A DNA stretch of 64,000 nt from Corynebacterium sp. (GTDB taxonomy: Bacteria > Actinomycetota > Actinomycetes > Mycobacteriales > Mycobacteriaceae): positions 124,001 to 188,000 of the forward strand of contig JAUMTW010000001.1 in assembly GCA_030531005.1 (NCBI GenBank), read 5' to 3'. Shown one piece after another: positions 8,171 to 17,050 of the stretch. The notes under the pieces are model-generated. The model saw nothing but the letters and a program-made list of their open reading frames with translations, was not told the origin of the DNA and did not search any database. Positions within the stretch are counted from its first letter, which is position 1, and every line of letters starts with the position of its first letter. A program made the translations under genes and the position numbers.

Positions 8171-9703
8171 ATGAGTATTCAATTCGCGCCCCAGAATTCT
8201 GATACTTCTCAACCTGCACAAACGTCTCAACCCCCACAAGACAGTGCAGCTGATTCAAATTCTGCAACGGCAAACGTCCATCCCGTTGACCAGCGCCCTG
8301 CCTGGCCAAAGCTTTTTGTGCTGGGCTTCCAGCAAGTCCTGGCGATGTATGCCGGCGCTATTGCGGTTCCCCTCATCGTTGGTGGCGCCCTCATCGCCGC
8401 CGGCACATTTGAAGCAGAACACCTGCACCACTTAATTGCAGCAGATCTGTTCGTCGCTGGCATTGCATCGATTATTCAGTCCATTGGCTTCTGGCGCTTT
8501 GGGGCTCGCTTGCCGTTGATGCAAGGCGTTTCCTTCGTAGCAGTGGCGCCGATGATTAGCATTGGTTCGCAATACGGAGTCACGGCTATTTATGGATCGG
8601 TAATTGCAACGGGTATCTTTATGATGCTCATTGCACCATTCTTTGCGAAGTTCGTGCGCTTTTTCCCGGCGCTGGTGACCGGCACGATTATTACAATTAT
8701 CGGGCTTTCTCTCACCCGCGTAGCTGCTGGCTGGATCTATAATTCCAGCGCCCCAGAAGCTGAGCGAGGCGCTCCTATGAACTTTGTACTCGCCGGGCTC
8801 ACTTTATTGGCCATAATTCTTTTCCATAACTATGCTTCGCGTACGTGGCGGCCGGCCGCGGTCATTTTTGGCATTATCCTTGGCACTCTTTTTGCACAAT
8901 TAACCGGGTATACGAACTGGAGCAGCGTAGGGGATGCCTCATGGTTTGGCGTTCCCACTCCTTTCCAATTTGGTGTTCCGGCGTTCTATGGTACGGCGAT
9001 CTTTACCATGATCATCGTAGGAATTGTGATCATGATCGAAACTGCTGGCGATATTATCGCAGTTGGGGAGATTGTGGATAAGCCAGCGAGCCCAAAGACT
9101 ATGGCGAATGGACTGCGTGCAGATGGCCTATCTACTTTCTTAGGAGGCATATTCAATACCTTCCCCTATGCGGCCTTTGCGCAAAATGTGGGCTTGATTA
9201 GCCTCTCGCGGGTGTATAGCCGCTATGTGGTAACGATGGCTGGTGGCATCTTGGTAGTGCTGGGGCTCGTGCCAAAGCTGGGTGAGGTTATTGCTGCAAT
9301 CCCAGCCCCAATATTAGGTGGAGCCGGACTGACCCTTTTCGGTATGGTTACCGCTTCTGGTATCAAGACCTTGGCTACGGTGCAGTGGAATGAACAGCGT
9401 TCATTGATTGTGGCCGTAGCGATCTCAATTGGGCTGCTTCCTTCGGTATACCCCACCTTGTATGAACAACTACCAGATTCTATTGCCCTGATCGCTGATT
9501 CCGGTATAGCCATGGGCGCTATTGTGGTGTTGGTACTTAACCTGGCATTCGGAGGTGCTACTCAGGAAGTCAACCATGTTGAACTCGATGCGCACGGTAA
9601 CCCGGTCGTGGAGTCTTCTACCTTAGCCGGAATGTCTGCTGAGAAGGCTACCTGTGCCCATGAGCAGCATCCACAACGACGTAAAAACGGCGCGGACTCC
9701 TAA
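8171..9703 (+). CDS. NCS2-family xanthine/urate permease
   Basis: A 510-residue transporter of the nucleobase-ascorbate (NCS2) family with about 12-14 membrane segments; by context it takes up urate or xanthine. The family signature appears as QNVGLISLSR. The TM1 QH motif, usually QHVLAMYAG in this family, reads QQVLAMYAG here, so the conserved histidine is replaced. GAAGGAT precedes the ATG. It lies between HIU hydrolase and a cation antiporter, and a perfect hairpin terminator follows. Confidence 0.92.
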   Translation: MSIQFAPQNSDTSQPAQTSQPPQDSAADSNSATANVHPVDQRPAWPKLFVLGFQQVLAMYAGAIAVPLIVGGALIAAGTFEAEHLHHLIAADLFVAGIASIIQSIGFWRFGARLPLMQGVSFVAVAPMISIGSQYGVTAIYGSVIATGIFMMLIAPFFAKFVRFFPALVTGTIITIIGLSLTRVAAGWIYNSSAPEAERGAPMNFVLAGLTLLAIILFHNYASRTWRPAAVIFGIILGTLFAQLTGYTNWSSVGDASWFGVPTPFQFGVPAFYGTAIFTMIIVGIVIMIETAGDIIAVGEIVDKPASPKTMANGLRADGLSTFLGGIFNTFPYAAFAQNVGLISLSRVYSRYVVTMAGGILVVLGLVPKLGEVIAAIPAPILGGAGLTLFGMVTASGIKTLATVQWNEQRSLIVAVAISIGLLPSVYPTLYEQLPDSIALIADSGIAMGAIVVLVLNLAFGGATQEVNHVELDAHGNPVVESSTLAGMSAEKATCAHEQHPQRRKNGADS

Positions 9704-9850
9704 ATATCAAGAATATTAAGCGCTATATCACGCGGGTGCGAACACCCGATGATGCGACAAAAGTGAGTCATACAGCTTCCGACTGCTATCAGACTGCCAC
9801 CAGTATGCGTTGCAGAGAGGGCCAGCATCGTACGATAGGCGCCAATATAT

Positions 9851-9885
9851 AGAAAGGGACATGGTTTACAGCTATGTCCCTTTCT
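9851..9885 (+). terminator. Strong hairpin terminator after the permease
   Basis: A perfect 12-bp stem, AGAAAGGGACAT with ATGTCCCTTTCT, closes an 11-base loop. It ends the permease unit and shows that the ATG at 9874, inside the stem, is not the start of the following antiporter. Confidence 0.8.
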
Positions 9886-9978
9886 GCATGCAGCAGATCA
9901 AAGGAAAGTAGAGGGTGGGGAGGAAACTTCAGAACTTTTACCGGTCGCATTTTTAAAGAGAAGCGAGCACCTTTAAAT

Positions 9979-11595
9979 ATGCTTTCTAGATACTTTGCCG
10001 CATGCGCTTATAGTAATCATGTGGTTCAAAGTATCGTCATTTTATTGGTGTGTCTGCTGCTAGCTGCTGTCATTAGCGAGCGTTTGCGGCTACCTCATCC
10101 GTTGGTTCTTATTGTGGTGGGCATCCTGGCTGCCTTTCTTCTGCGCTTTGATGTTCCCAGCATCGAGCCAGAAATCGTATTGAGTGTGATCTTGCCATTC
10201 TTGTTGTATTGGGAAGCACTGAATATTTCTTTGCAGGGCATAAAGCAAGCGCTGCGCGGCATTATTCTCAACGGGACCTTGATGGTTATCGTAGTGGCCG
10301 TGGCTGTGGGAGCTATTGGTCCGGCAATTGGGCTGCCGCTTGCAGTGTCTCTGCTTATTGGCGCTGCAGTGGCGCCAACAGATGCCACCGCAGTTGAAGC
10401 TATGGGCAAAGGCACTCCGCGCCGTGCCAAGCTGATTTTGCGGGCAGAATCAATGATTAATGACGGTACTGCCTTGGTAATCTTTGCACTGGGTGTGGAA
10501 TTTGCGCAGAGCGATCGCGCTATTGACCCCTGGGTTGCGGTGGGGAAATTTATAATTTCCTTTGGTGGGGCAGTTCTAGTTGGTCTGATTATCGGAATGG
10601 TCATCACGCGGTGCGGACGATACGTTTCCGGGGCTATGGCTGGTAATCTGTTCCGCTTGTTGGTTCCATTTGCTAGCTATATTTTGGCAGAGGAAATCGG
10701 GGCCTCGGGAGTTTTAGCAACGGTTGTTGCGGGGTTATATCTCGGACAAACCACCCCGCGTTTTGTCACTGTAGAATCGCGAGTTTTTGGTCGGCCTGCC
10801 TGGATTGTGTCCACCTATATTCTCAACTCGTTGCTGTTCTTGCTGGTGGGGCTCCATCTGCCAAGCGTGGTGCGCGACTTACATGGTGACACCATTCACC
10901 ATGCGTTGTTGTCTGTAGTTGTGATTTTCGTGGTAATGATCCTGGTGCGCGGGGTGTTCTTCGAGGTTAGTATCCGTATTATTCGATTACTCGATCGTCG
11001 CCCTAGTCAACACGAGCGGCGCACTACGTTCGCTGACCGTCTGGTAATGACTACGGCTGGTTTTCGAGGAGCGATCTCTATTGCGGTCGCTTTTTCAATT
11101 CCCAATTCCGTAGCGAATCGTGATGTGGTGATTTTCGTAACTGCAGGTGTGGTGATTCTATCGCTAGTCATCCAAGGCGCTTTGATGCAGCCGGTGCTGC
11201 GTTTGCAGGCTCGTACCGCAAATCCTTGGCGTCAGAAAGTGGATTTGGACCGTGATGCCGAGGTTGCAGCGGCCTACCAGGAGACTGCGAGAAGGCTGTT
11301 GCCACAGTTGGATACGCTTGCTCTCGAGACCCAAGCAGATGCGCACGTTGTTGCCGATTATCGTGCGCACTTAGAGACTTTGGCCAGTCAGTCGAAATCC
11401 GAGGTGCAGGCGGATTTGCAGGAACAAGAAAAAGATCAGGGACGCAAGTTTCAGTTGGCATTACTGCGTGCTAAACGAGACTCTATGGTGCAATTGCGTG
11501 ATGAACGCCTCTTGGATGATGAAACCCTCATCTACATTTTCGAGATGCTTGACATTGAAGAACTGCGCCTCATTGGCCCAGCAAGCCCAGAATAG
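9979..11595 (+). CDS. Na+/H+ antiporter, CPA1/NhaP type
   Basis: A cation/proton antiporter with about 12 membrane segments up to residue ~415 and a ~120-residue charged cytoplasmic tail. Family motifs are APTDATAVEA, INDGTALVIF and GASGVLATVVAG. The start is uncertain. An upstream ATG at 9874 lies in a terminator hairpin and is excluded. ATG at 9979 begins just before the first helix, and GTG at 10021 is an alternative; none has a clear ribosome binding site. It may supply or balance the ion gradient for the purine block, but that link rests only on position. Confidence 0.88.
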   Translation: MLSRYFAACAYSNHVVQSIVILLVCLLLAAVISERLRLPHPLVLIVVGILAAFLLRFDVPSIEPEIVLSVILPFLLYWEALNISLQGIKQALRGIILNGTLMVIVVAVAVGAIGPAIGLPLAVSLLIGAAVAPTDATAVEAMGKGTPRRAKLILRAESMINDGTALVIFALGVEFAQSDRAIDPWVAVGKFIISFGGAVLVGLIIGMVITRCGRYVSGAMAGNLFRLLVPFASYILAEEIGASGVLATVVAGLYLGQTTPRFVTVESRVFGRPAWIVSTYILNSLLFLLVGLHLPSVVRDLHGDTIHHALLSVVVIFVVMILVRGVFFEVSIRIIRLLDRRPSQHERRTTFADRLVMTTAGFRGAISIAVAFSIPNSVANRDVVIFVTAGVVILSLVIQGALMQPVLRLQARTANPWRQKVDLDRDAEVAAAYQETARRLLPQLDTLALETQADAHVVADYRAHLETLASQSKSEVQADLQEQEKDQGRKFQLALLRAKRDSMVQLRDERLLDDETLIYIFEMLDIEELRLIGPASPE

Positions 11596-12072
11596 GCCCG
11601 AGAATAGAACCCAGGGTAGGCCCCACCAGTGTGGAGCCAGCAGAGGCCCGCGGTTTTGGCGTGTGCGGGGGGTAGCGCGGTATTGGAAGCGTGCTTGTTT
11701 AAGCAGGATACCCGTTTGGAGTGGGTGGTCTGAGGTATTTCTTTCAAGGAGATAGATAGCGCGGAGTGGGGAAGATCTACTCAAGAAGAGCCCAGCGTTG
11801 AACCTGTGCTGGATTTCGTTGAGTGTGGTGTTGACTCCCGCAGCAACCAGGTGCCTGCAAAGAAAAAGGCAAGCGCCACGGAGAATAATTATTATGCCGC
11901 TTGCCTTTGCTGTCCCCTGGAGCCTGCGCAGCTGACCGTGTACTGTGTGCTTTTACAGTACAGTACTGCTTATGTAAAAACATGGCCGCGATGCTGTGGG
12001 GGAGTAGGGACAAGCAGAAGCAAGCAGGGGTTGGAGGAGTCTTCTTGACTCAAGTTCCACTCAGGTAAATCG
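11596..12072. other. Intergenic region between antiporter and monooxygenase
   Basis: No credible gene. It holds a terminator for the leftward monooxygenase (11865-11908) and an 8-bp inverted repeat, TGTACTGT/ACAGTACA with an 8-base loop (11939-11962), which looks like a regulator site or small hairpin. Confidence 0.5.
11865..11908 (-). terminator. Terminator of the leftward monooxygenase gene
   Basis: An 11-bp stem (AAAGGCAAGCG with CGCTTGCCTTT) around a 22-base loop that itself contains ATAATTATTAT. Read leftward, the stem is followed by TTCTTTGC, a T-rich tail. Confidence 0.75.
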
Positions 12073-13797
12073 CTAGTAGCGAGGAGTCTGAGGGAACCAA
12101 GGATCACCAGCTTGATGCGGCGCTACTGAGGTTACTTCAATGTTATGGAAGTTGCGGAACTGCTCCATATACTCTGGCCAATGTTCCTTGGTGATGTCAG
12201 TGGTAATGCGTTGTGCTACCCGGGTTATGCCGGCAAAAATGCCAGAGAGCTGATTGCCCGCGATACCATGTGAAACTCGCGCTCCGGTGGAAAGATGGTA
12301 GAGCCTGCCCATGTATGCGGTAGCGTCGGAATTGGTAGTATCCGGGTTTTCCACGGTTGAGCTTGCTTCATCTGTGGAGGCGGTGGAACGCGGAGCGTTA
12401 CCCCGAGCAATGAATTGGAAGCCATCACCAAGGTATGGGTAGGCGCCCATGGGGTGATCAGCTGCTGGGGCATAAACATCGGACCATAAGGTGATGTCGT
12501 CAGCAAAGTTTGCTAATTCTGGACGGTTGTACAGATCAATGGTGTAGCCGGTGGCAGCGATAATAAAGTCTGCATCGAAGCTTTCCCCGGCCGCATTGGT
12601 AATTGTCATATACTGGCCGCCATCATCGTCGTGCAAGCTGATATTGGTCCACTGTGAATTCGGAATGAGTGAGAAATTATCGTAGCCGAAGGCACGCCAA
12701 ATCGTGGCTTGAGTAGGAGGCTGCGGTAAACCCCCATTGAAGACACTGAACTCCCATTTTTGCGCATCGCTGAGATCATAGAAGTGTTCTTGCATGCCGG
12801 GGAATTCCATCCACCGCAAAGAATTCTCTCGAGGGACTTCTGAGCGCCGCATATGCACCGCAACACTGGCAGCCCCGTGCTCAAGGGCAGTACTGGCATT
12901 ATCAAACCCAGAAGCACCTGCACCTAGAACGGCTACCCGCTTTCCGGCGAGTGCTGTGAAATCAATAGGATCTTCAGTATGAGCATAAAGCTCATCGGGC
13001 AATGCTTTGAGCATCTCTGGAATGAATGGGCCGCCGCCACCATCAAGGCCGATGGCATAAACAACTCGCTTCGCCTTATAGGTTTCTACCCCAGCATCTG
13101 TAGCGTCTGTAGTCACCTCTTGTGCCGTGGTGGAATTGGAAAACTCATGGGTCGCTGGTCGGGTGGTGACGTGGAAGTAGCCATCAGCATCTGGGGCGCT
13201 TACCTCAGTGACAAGGGTGTTGCTGGTGACGTCAATTCCGGTGGTATCCCGATACCACATCAGGTACTCATTCCAATCTTGGCGTGGAATTACAGAAATC
13301 GCATCCCATGCAGCTGCTCCGTATTTGGCGCTAAACCAGCGTTGGGGGTGCAAATTGGGAATATCCAGTTCAATACAGCGCATATGTTTTGGGCTGCGCA
13401 AAGTGTGCATGCGGGCATAGGTTGTCCAGCAGCCTACGTGGTCTGGACTGTTGGCATCGAGAACTTTGACTCCAGGGATGCGCTGGCGTTGCAGAGCGAA
13501 TGCTGTGCCGAGTCCAGCTTGCCCGCCTCCGATGATAATGACTTCATAGACATCAGCAGCAGTACGCGGTACCCAATCATGTTTGGGTGCGAAGAGTGCC
13601 AGGTCCTGCTGAACTTGCTTTGTAAGCGCATCCAGATTGGCGGCGGCAGTGGCTGAATCGAGTGCAGTTGGATGCTTTGCCGGGGGCAGGTGTGGCAGTG
13701 AAGGATTCTTCTCCGGGTGAGTTTGATGGATTTCGCTGTGCGAGGTGCTAGTGACGGCGGTCTGATTGGCGGTGGAGGACAAGGTTGTAGAAGTCAT
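12073..13797 (-). CDS. FAD/NAD(P)-dependent flavoprotein monooxygenase-like oxidoreductase
   Basis: About 574 residues with two dinucleotide-binding motifs: IIIGGGQAGLG near residue 90 (FAD) and VAVLGAGASGFD near residue 285 (NAD(P)H). This is the layout of class B flavin monooxygenases, although no clear Baeyer-Villiger fingerprint is seen. The first ~80 residues are low-complexity. The ATG at 13797 (AAGGA upstream) is preferred over 13803 and 13830. It is divergent from the DUF6986-allantoinase-allantoicase operon across a short shared promoter region, so co-regulation is likely. Its substrate is unknown. Oxidation of urate or another purine is a testable guess, since no urate oxidase is present, but the known flavin urate hydroxylase (HpxO) belongs to a different flavoprotein class. 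Confidence 0.8.
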   Translation of the reverse strand: MTSTTLSSTANQTAVTSTSHSEIHQTHPEKNPSLPHLPPAKHPTALDSATAAANLDALTKQVQQDLALFAPKHDWVPRTAADVYEVIIIGGGQAGLGTAFALQRQRIPGVKVLDANSPDHVGCWTTYARMHTLRSPKHMRCIELDIPNLHPQRWFSAKYGAAAWDAISVIPRQDWNEYLMWYRDTTGIDVTSNTLVTEVSAPDADGYFHVTTRPATHEFSNSTTAQEVTTDATDAGVETYKAKRVVYAIGLDGGGGPFIPEMLKALPDELYAHTEDPIDFTALAGKRVAVLGAGASGFDNASTALEHGAASVAVHMRRSEVPRENSLRWMEFPGMQEHFYDLSDAQKWEFSVFNGGLPQPPTQATIWRAFGYDNFSLIPNSQWTNISLHDDDGGQYMTITNAAGESFDADFIIAATGYTIDLYNRPELANFADDITLWSDVYAPAADHPMGAYPYLGDGFQFIARGNAPRSTASTDEASSTVENPDTTNSDATAYMGRLYHLSTGARVSHGIAGNQLSGIFAGITRVAQRITTDITKEHWPEYMEQFRNFHNIEVTSVAPHQAGDPWFPQTPRY

Positions 13798-13865
13798 GAG
13801 CATCCTTGGCTTGTGGAGTTTTGTAGCCATCGGGTGTGATGGATTGGTGAGGGGCCGGTGTCTCT

Positions 13866-13890
13866 AGTATATTATCTATCGAATGATAGA
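13866..13890. promoter_or_regulatory. Shared divergent promoter/operator of the purine operon and monooxygenase
   Basis: The palindrome TCTATC-N4-GATAGA (13875-13890) adjoins TATACT on the minus strand and TATATT on the plus strand (13866-13873), both plausible -10 elements. A regulator bound here could control both directions. Confidence 0.45.
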
Positions 13891-13909
13891 AAGAAAGCCT
13901 GGAGGGGTC

Positions 13910-15421
13910 ATGTGTAACCAGAATCACAACAGGACTGTTGAGGGAACATCTGCTACGCCTACCTATGTGGCCGCATCCGCCAACAACACTGAAGCCAACC
14001 CAGGTCAAGCGCTACACACAAGTCATCAAGAGATCCCACACTACTTTCCAAGCACCCCGCAAAAGCTGAGTACGGCCGCTACTGATGACTCCCGGTATAC
14101 AGAATTACTGAATCAGCTGGCCAACTATGATTTCAGTTATCTTCCCCACATTGACTTAGCACCACAGCACGTTCACCAGCCCATTCATACGGTGTATATG
14201 CCTGCGCAGACTGTCAGCGGGGTGGAGGTTTTAGAGCAGTGGGCGAAACAAGCCCAGCAAGCTTGCACGCAGCATTCTGAATTTTTGCGTACCCTCGATT
14301 GTTGTGCCTACGCCTCAAGAGTGGAGCTAGATGCTCTGATGCACCGTACCTACACCCAGTTGGGTACACGAGCCATCGGGGATCTTCGCATAGATTTTGA
14401 AGATGGATTCTCGCAGCAAGACATTCCAGCGGCCCAGCGTTCGGAGCATGAAGATCAATGGGCAGCCCATGCTGGTGCAGTGCTGGCCAAGATTTTAGTA
14501 ACGACAGATATTCGGGTTGGTATTCGCATCAAACCCCTCGAAGTAGCAACGGCCGAGCGCAGTTTGCGAACCTTGGCTCTTGTGCTCAACAGCATGGTTC
14601 ATGCATTGGCGAATGCTTCGGATGAGCTTGTTTCCGCAGCTGCAGATGCTCCATATGCTGCGGGTGCTGTGGGTTGGAAACAAGCAGTGAGACAGCGGTT
14701 CAGGGTCACGTTGCCCAAAATTTCTCATCCGTGCCAAATGGAACTTTTGGTTCAAGCGTTGAGTCATTATGAGCAGGTTATAGGATTGCCCAGCATTGCT
14801 GTCGAGGCTCAAATCGAATTACCCCATGCCCTGGTAGATCTAGATTCTGGTGTGAATGCTTTAGCGCCCATTGTGCGCTCCGGGGCAGGGAGAGTCGCTG
14901 CTTTGCACTATGGCACGTATGATTATTCAGCAAGCTTGGGGGTTGATCCTCAGTTCCAATCAATGCAGCATCCGGTGGCAGATCATGCCATCGCGATGAT
15001 GCAGCAGGTGGCGCATGCTTCTGGCATTGAACTTAGTCATGGATCTACGAATATCATTGCTCAAGGTCCTCCAGAGACAATGCAGGCGGCGTGGCACAAT
15101 CATGCACAGCTTATTACCCGAGCATTTGAAGGCGGTATTCGCCAGGGGTGGGATCTGCATCCTTCGCATTTAGTCACCCGCCAGTTGGCAACGCTGGCAT
15201 ATTATCGCCAGTACCTGCCCACATACGCTACCCGGTTGCACCAGGCATTTTCGGAGAGCAGCGAGGAAATCTTAGAAGAGCCAGCCACCGTGCGTCCCTT
15301 GGCAGCTTTTGTGCTGCGCGCACTGGCGGTAGGGGCGAGTGATATGAATGAATTATCAGCTTATGGTTTTAGCCATAGCCAACTCGAGCAACTAGCACAG
15401 ATGGGGAAGGAAGTTTCCTAG
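13910..15421 (+). CDS. DUF6986 family, HpcH/HpaI aldolase / citrate lyase-like protein
   Basis: About 503 residues. RIDFEDGF (compare DLEDG in the HpcH/HpaI and CitE lyases), RIKPLE, VEAQIELPHAL and HYGTYDYSASLGV mark the TIM-barrel active-site region. The first ~60 residues are an extra low-complexity segment. ATG at 13910 follows GGAGG with a short spacer; an upstream ATG at 13883 lies within the palindrome and has no binding site. It is the first gene of the operon with allantoinase and allantoicase (gap 3 bases). Because allantoin breakdown releases glyoxylate, and related lyases and malate synthases act on glyoxylate, a role in glyoxylate disposal is a reasonable inference, not shown. 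Confidence 0.82.
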   Translation: MCNQNHNRTVEGTSATPTYVAASANNTEANPGQALHTSHQEIPHYFPSTPQKLSTAATDDSRYTELLNQLANYDFSYLPHIDLAPQHVHQPIHTVYMPAQTVSGVEVLEQWAKQAQQACTQHSEFLRTLDCCAYASRVELDALMHRTYTQLGTRAIGDLRIDFEDGFSQQDIPAAQRSEHEDQWAAHAGAVLAKILVTTDIRVGIRIKPLEVATAERSLRTLALVLNSMVHALANASDELVSAAADAPYAAGAVGWKQAVRQRFRVTLPKISHPCQMELLVQALSHYEQVIGLPSIAVEAQIELPHALVDLDSGVNALAPIVRSGAGRVAALHYGTYDYSASLGVDPQFQSMQHPVADHAIAMMQQVAHASGIELSHGSTNIIAQGPPETMQAAWHNHAQLITRAFEGGIRQGWDLHPSHLVTRQLATLAYYRQYLPTYATRLHQAFSESSEEILEEPATVRPLAAFVLRALAVGASDMNELSAYGFSHSQLEQLAQMGKEVS

Positions 15422-15424
15422 TTT

Positions 15425-17050
15425 ATGACTACTATGATTGTGCGCGCACCCCAGGCAATCGTCAGTGCGACCGCTTTGAACTCCTCAGAAGACAGCAATA
15501 TATTGAGCCAGGTTACTTTCAAAATTAATGAGGCCGGCATTATTACTGCTTTACACCCGGAATTGCTTGATGATGCCGCCTTGGCCGCTGCAGGATGGCT
15601 CAGTGATGACCCCGCAATACGCGATATTTCCCCCGACCAACTGCTGATTCCTGGTTTAGTAGATTCCCATGTGCACTGCAATGAGCCAGGGCGCACTGCG
15701 TGGGAAGGCTTCGCCACGGCCACGGCAGCAGCCGCAGCGGGGGCAGTAACCACCATTGTGGACATGCCATTAAATAGCATTCCCCCAACCACCACTGTGG
15801 CTGCTCTAGAGCAAAAAGAGCGAGCAGCAAGGGGTAAGACCGCTATTAGCGTGGGCTTTTGGGGCGGCATCGTTCCAGAAACTCTCGGCACTGGTGAAAT
15901 TGCAGCTTTGTGGGAAGCGGGAGTTTTTGGGTTTAAGTGCTTCTTGGCAGATTCTGGTGTTCCAGAATTTCCTCCGCTGACTACGGCGGAACTCTATGCA
16001 GCTATGGAAGAAGTAGCAGCAGTCGATGGATTATTGCTTGTTCATGCAGAAGATCCCAGCGTGCTTGCCGAACATGCGGCATCATCACCTGAGGGAGATG
16101 CGCTTGCCACGAGTCCACGCTATGCAGATTTCTTGGCCACCCGACCGGCACAAGCAGAAGCTGCGGCAATTGCCACAGTTATTCAAGCAGCTGCACAAAC
16201 TGGATGCCGGGTTCATATTTTGCATCTGAGCGATGCCAATAGTTTGCCAGCTATTGCTGCAGCAAAGGCCCAAGGCGTGCGCTTGAGTGTGGAGACTTGC
16301 CCACACTATCTGAGCTTTATCGCAGAGGAAATTCACAATGGAGCGACTCAGGTCAAATGTTGTCCTCCTATTCGCTCAGCTGCTAATCGAGAAAAGCTAT
16401 GGCAGGGCCTCGTTGCCGGAGTAATCGACACGATTGCCTCCGATCACTCTCCGTGCTGCGCCCAGGAGAAACAATTCCACTACCAGGAGGGCACCACATC
16501 GCAACAGCATGACGATGACATTGATTTTGGGGGAACTGGTATGGGTCATACTGGAAATGGGGCAAGTTTCCTTCGTGCCTGGGGCGGGATAGCCTCGGTA
16601 CAATTAGGTTTTTCGGTGGTGGCCTCAGCTGCGCAGCGCCGCGGGATATCGCGAGAAAAGGTGATCGCGTGGATGGCTACCAATCCGGCGAAGCTCCTGG
16701 GGCTTAGTGATAGAGGCACTTTAGCAGTAGGTAAGCGAGCCGATCTGGCAGTGATCCGTCCAGATTCTGCATTTGTGGTGCACAATTCTCAGTTATGCCA
16801 GCGTAATAAGTTTAGTGCTTATAGTGAGCAGGCTCTAGCAATGCGAGTTACGGAGGTTTGGTTGGCAGGCCAGCCGCTCAATCTCACCAAGTTGCAACAA
16901 GCAAGTAGTCCCGACACCGGAGGAATAGCCCCACCACGCGGGCAGGCAGATACAGTGAATAATATTCCACCTGCGCCCCCACTCGAGCTTGCTTGGGGTA
17001 CCACTTATTTTGTGCACCGATCAGGATCCAAGCAAGAAGGAAACGCATAA
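15425..17050 (+). CDS. allB: Allantoinase
   Basis: A metal-dependent amidohydrolase opening the hydantoin ring of allantoin to give allantoate. The binuclear-metal ligands are visible: H82 and H84 in DSHVHCNEPGR, a candidate carboxylated lysine K171 (GFKCFLADSG), H207 (LLVHAED), H264/H267 (CRVHILHLSD) and D340 (IASDHSPC). At 541 residues it is roughly 80-90 longer than typical, the extra being mostly in the N-terminus and a C-terminal segment after about residue 480. It starts 4 bases after the DUF6986 stop and its own stop overlaps the allantoicase start. Confidence 0.95.
   Translation: MTTMIVRAPQAIVSATALNSSEDSNILSQVTFKINEAGIITALHPELLDDAALAAAGWLSDDPAIRDISPDQLLIPGLVDSHVHCNEPGRTAWEGFATATAAAAAGAVTTIVDMPLNSIPPTTTVAALEQKERAARGKTAISVGFWGGIVPETLGTGEIAALWEAGVFGFKCFLADSGVPEFPPLTTAELYAAMEEVAAVDGLLLVHAEDPSVLAEHAASSPEGDALATSPRYADFLATRPAQAEAAAIATVIQAAAQTGCRVHILHLSDANSLPAIAAAKAQGVRLSVETCPHYLSFIAEEIHNGATQVKCCPPIRSAANREKLWQGLVAGVIDTIASDHSPCCAQEKQFHYQEGTTSQQHDDDIDFGGTGMGHTGNGASFLRAWGGIASVQLGFSVVASAAQRRGISREKVIAWMATNPAKLLGLSDRGTLAVGKRADLAVIRPDSAFVVHNSQLCQRNKFSAYSEQALAMRVTEVWLAGQPLNLTKLQQASSPDTGGIAPPRGQADTVNNIPPAPPLELAWGTTYFVHRSGSKQEGNA

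Noticed and set aside
9874..9978. In-frame ATG at 9874 as the antiporter start
   Set aside because: It lies inside a perfect 12-bp terminator stem, and the added residues look nothing like the family.
12073..13797. Flavoprotein called outright as urate hydroxylase
   Set aside because: The known HpxO enzymes have a different flavoprotein architecture; only context suggests urate, so it is kept as a hypothesis.
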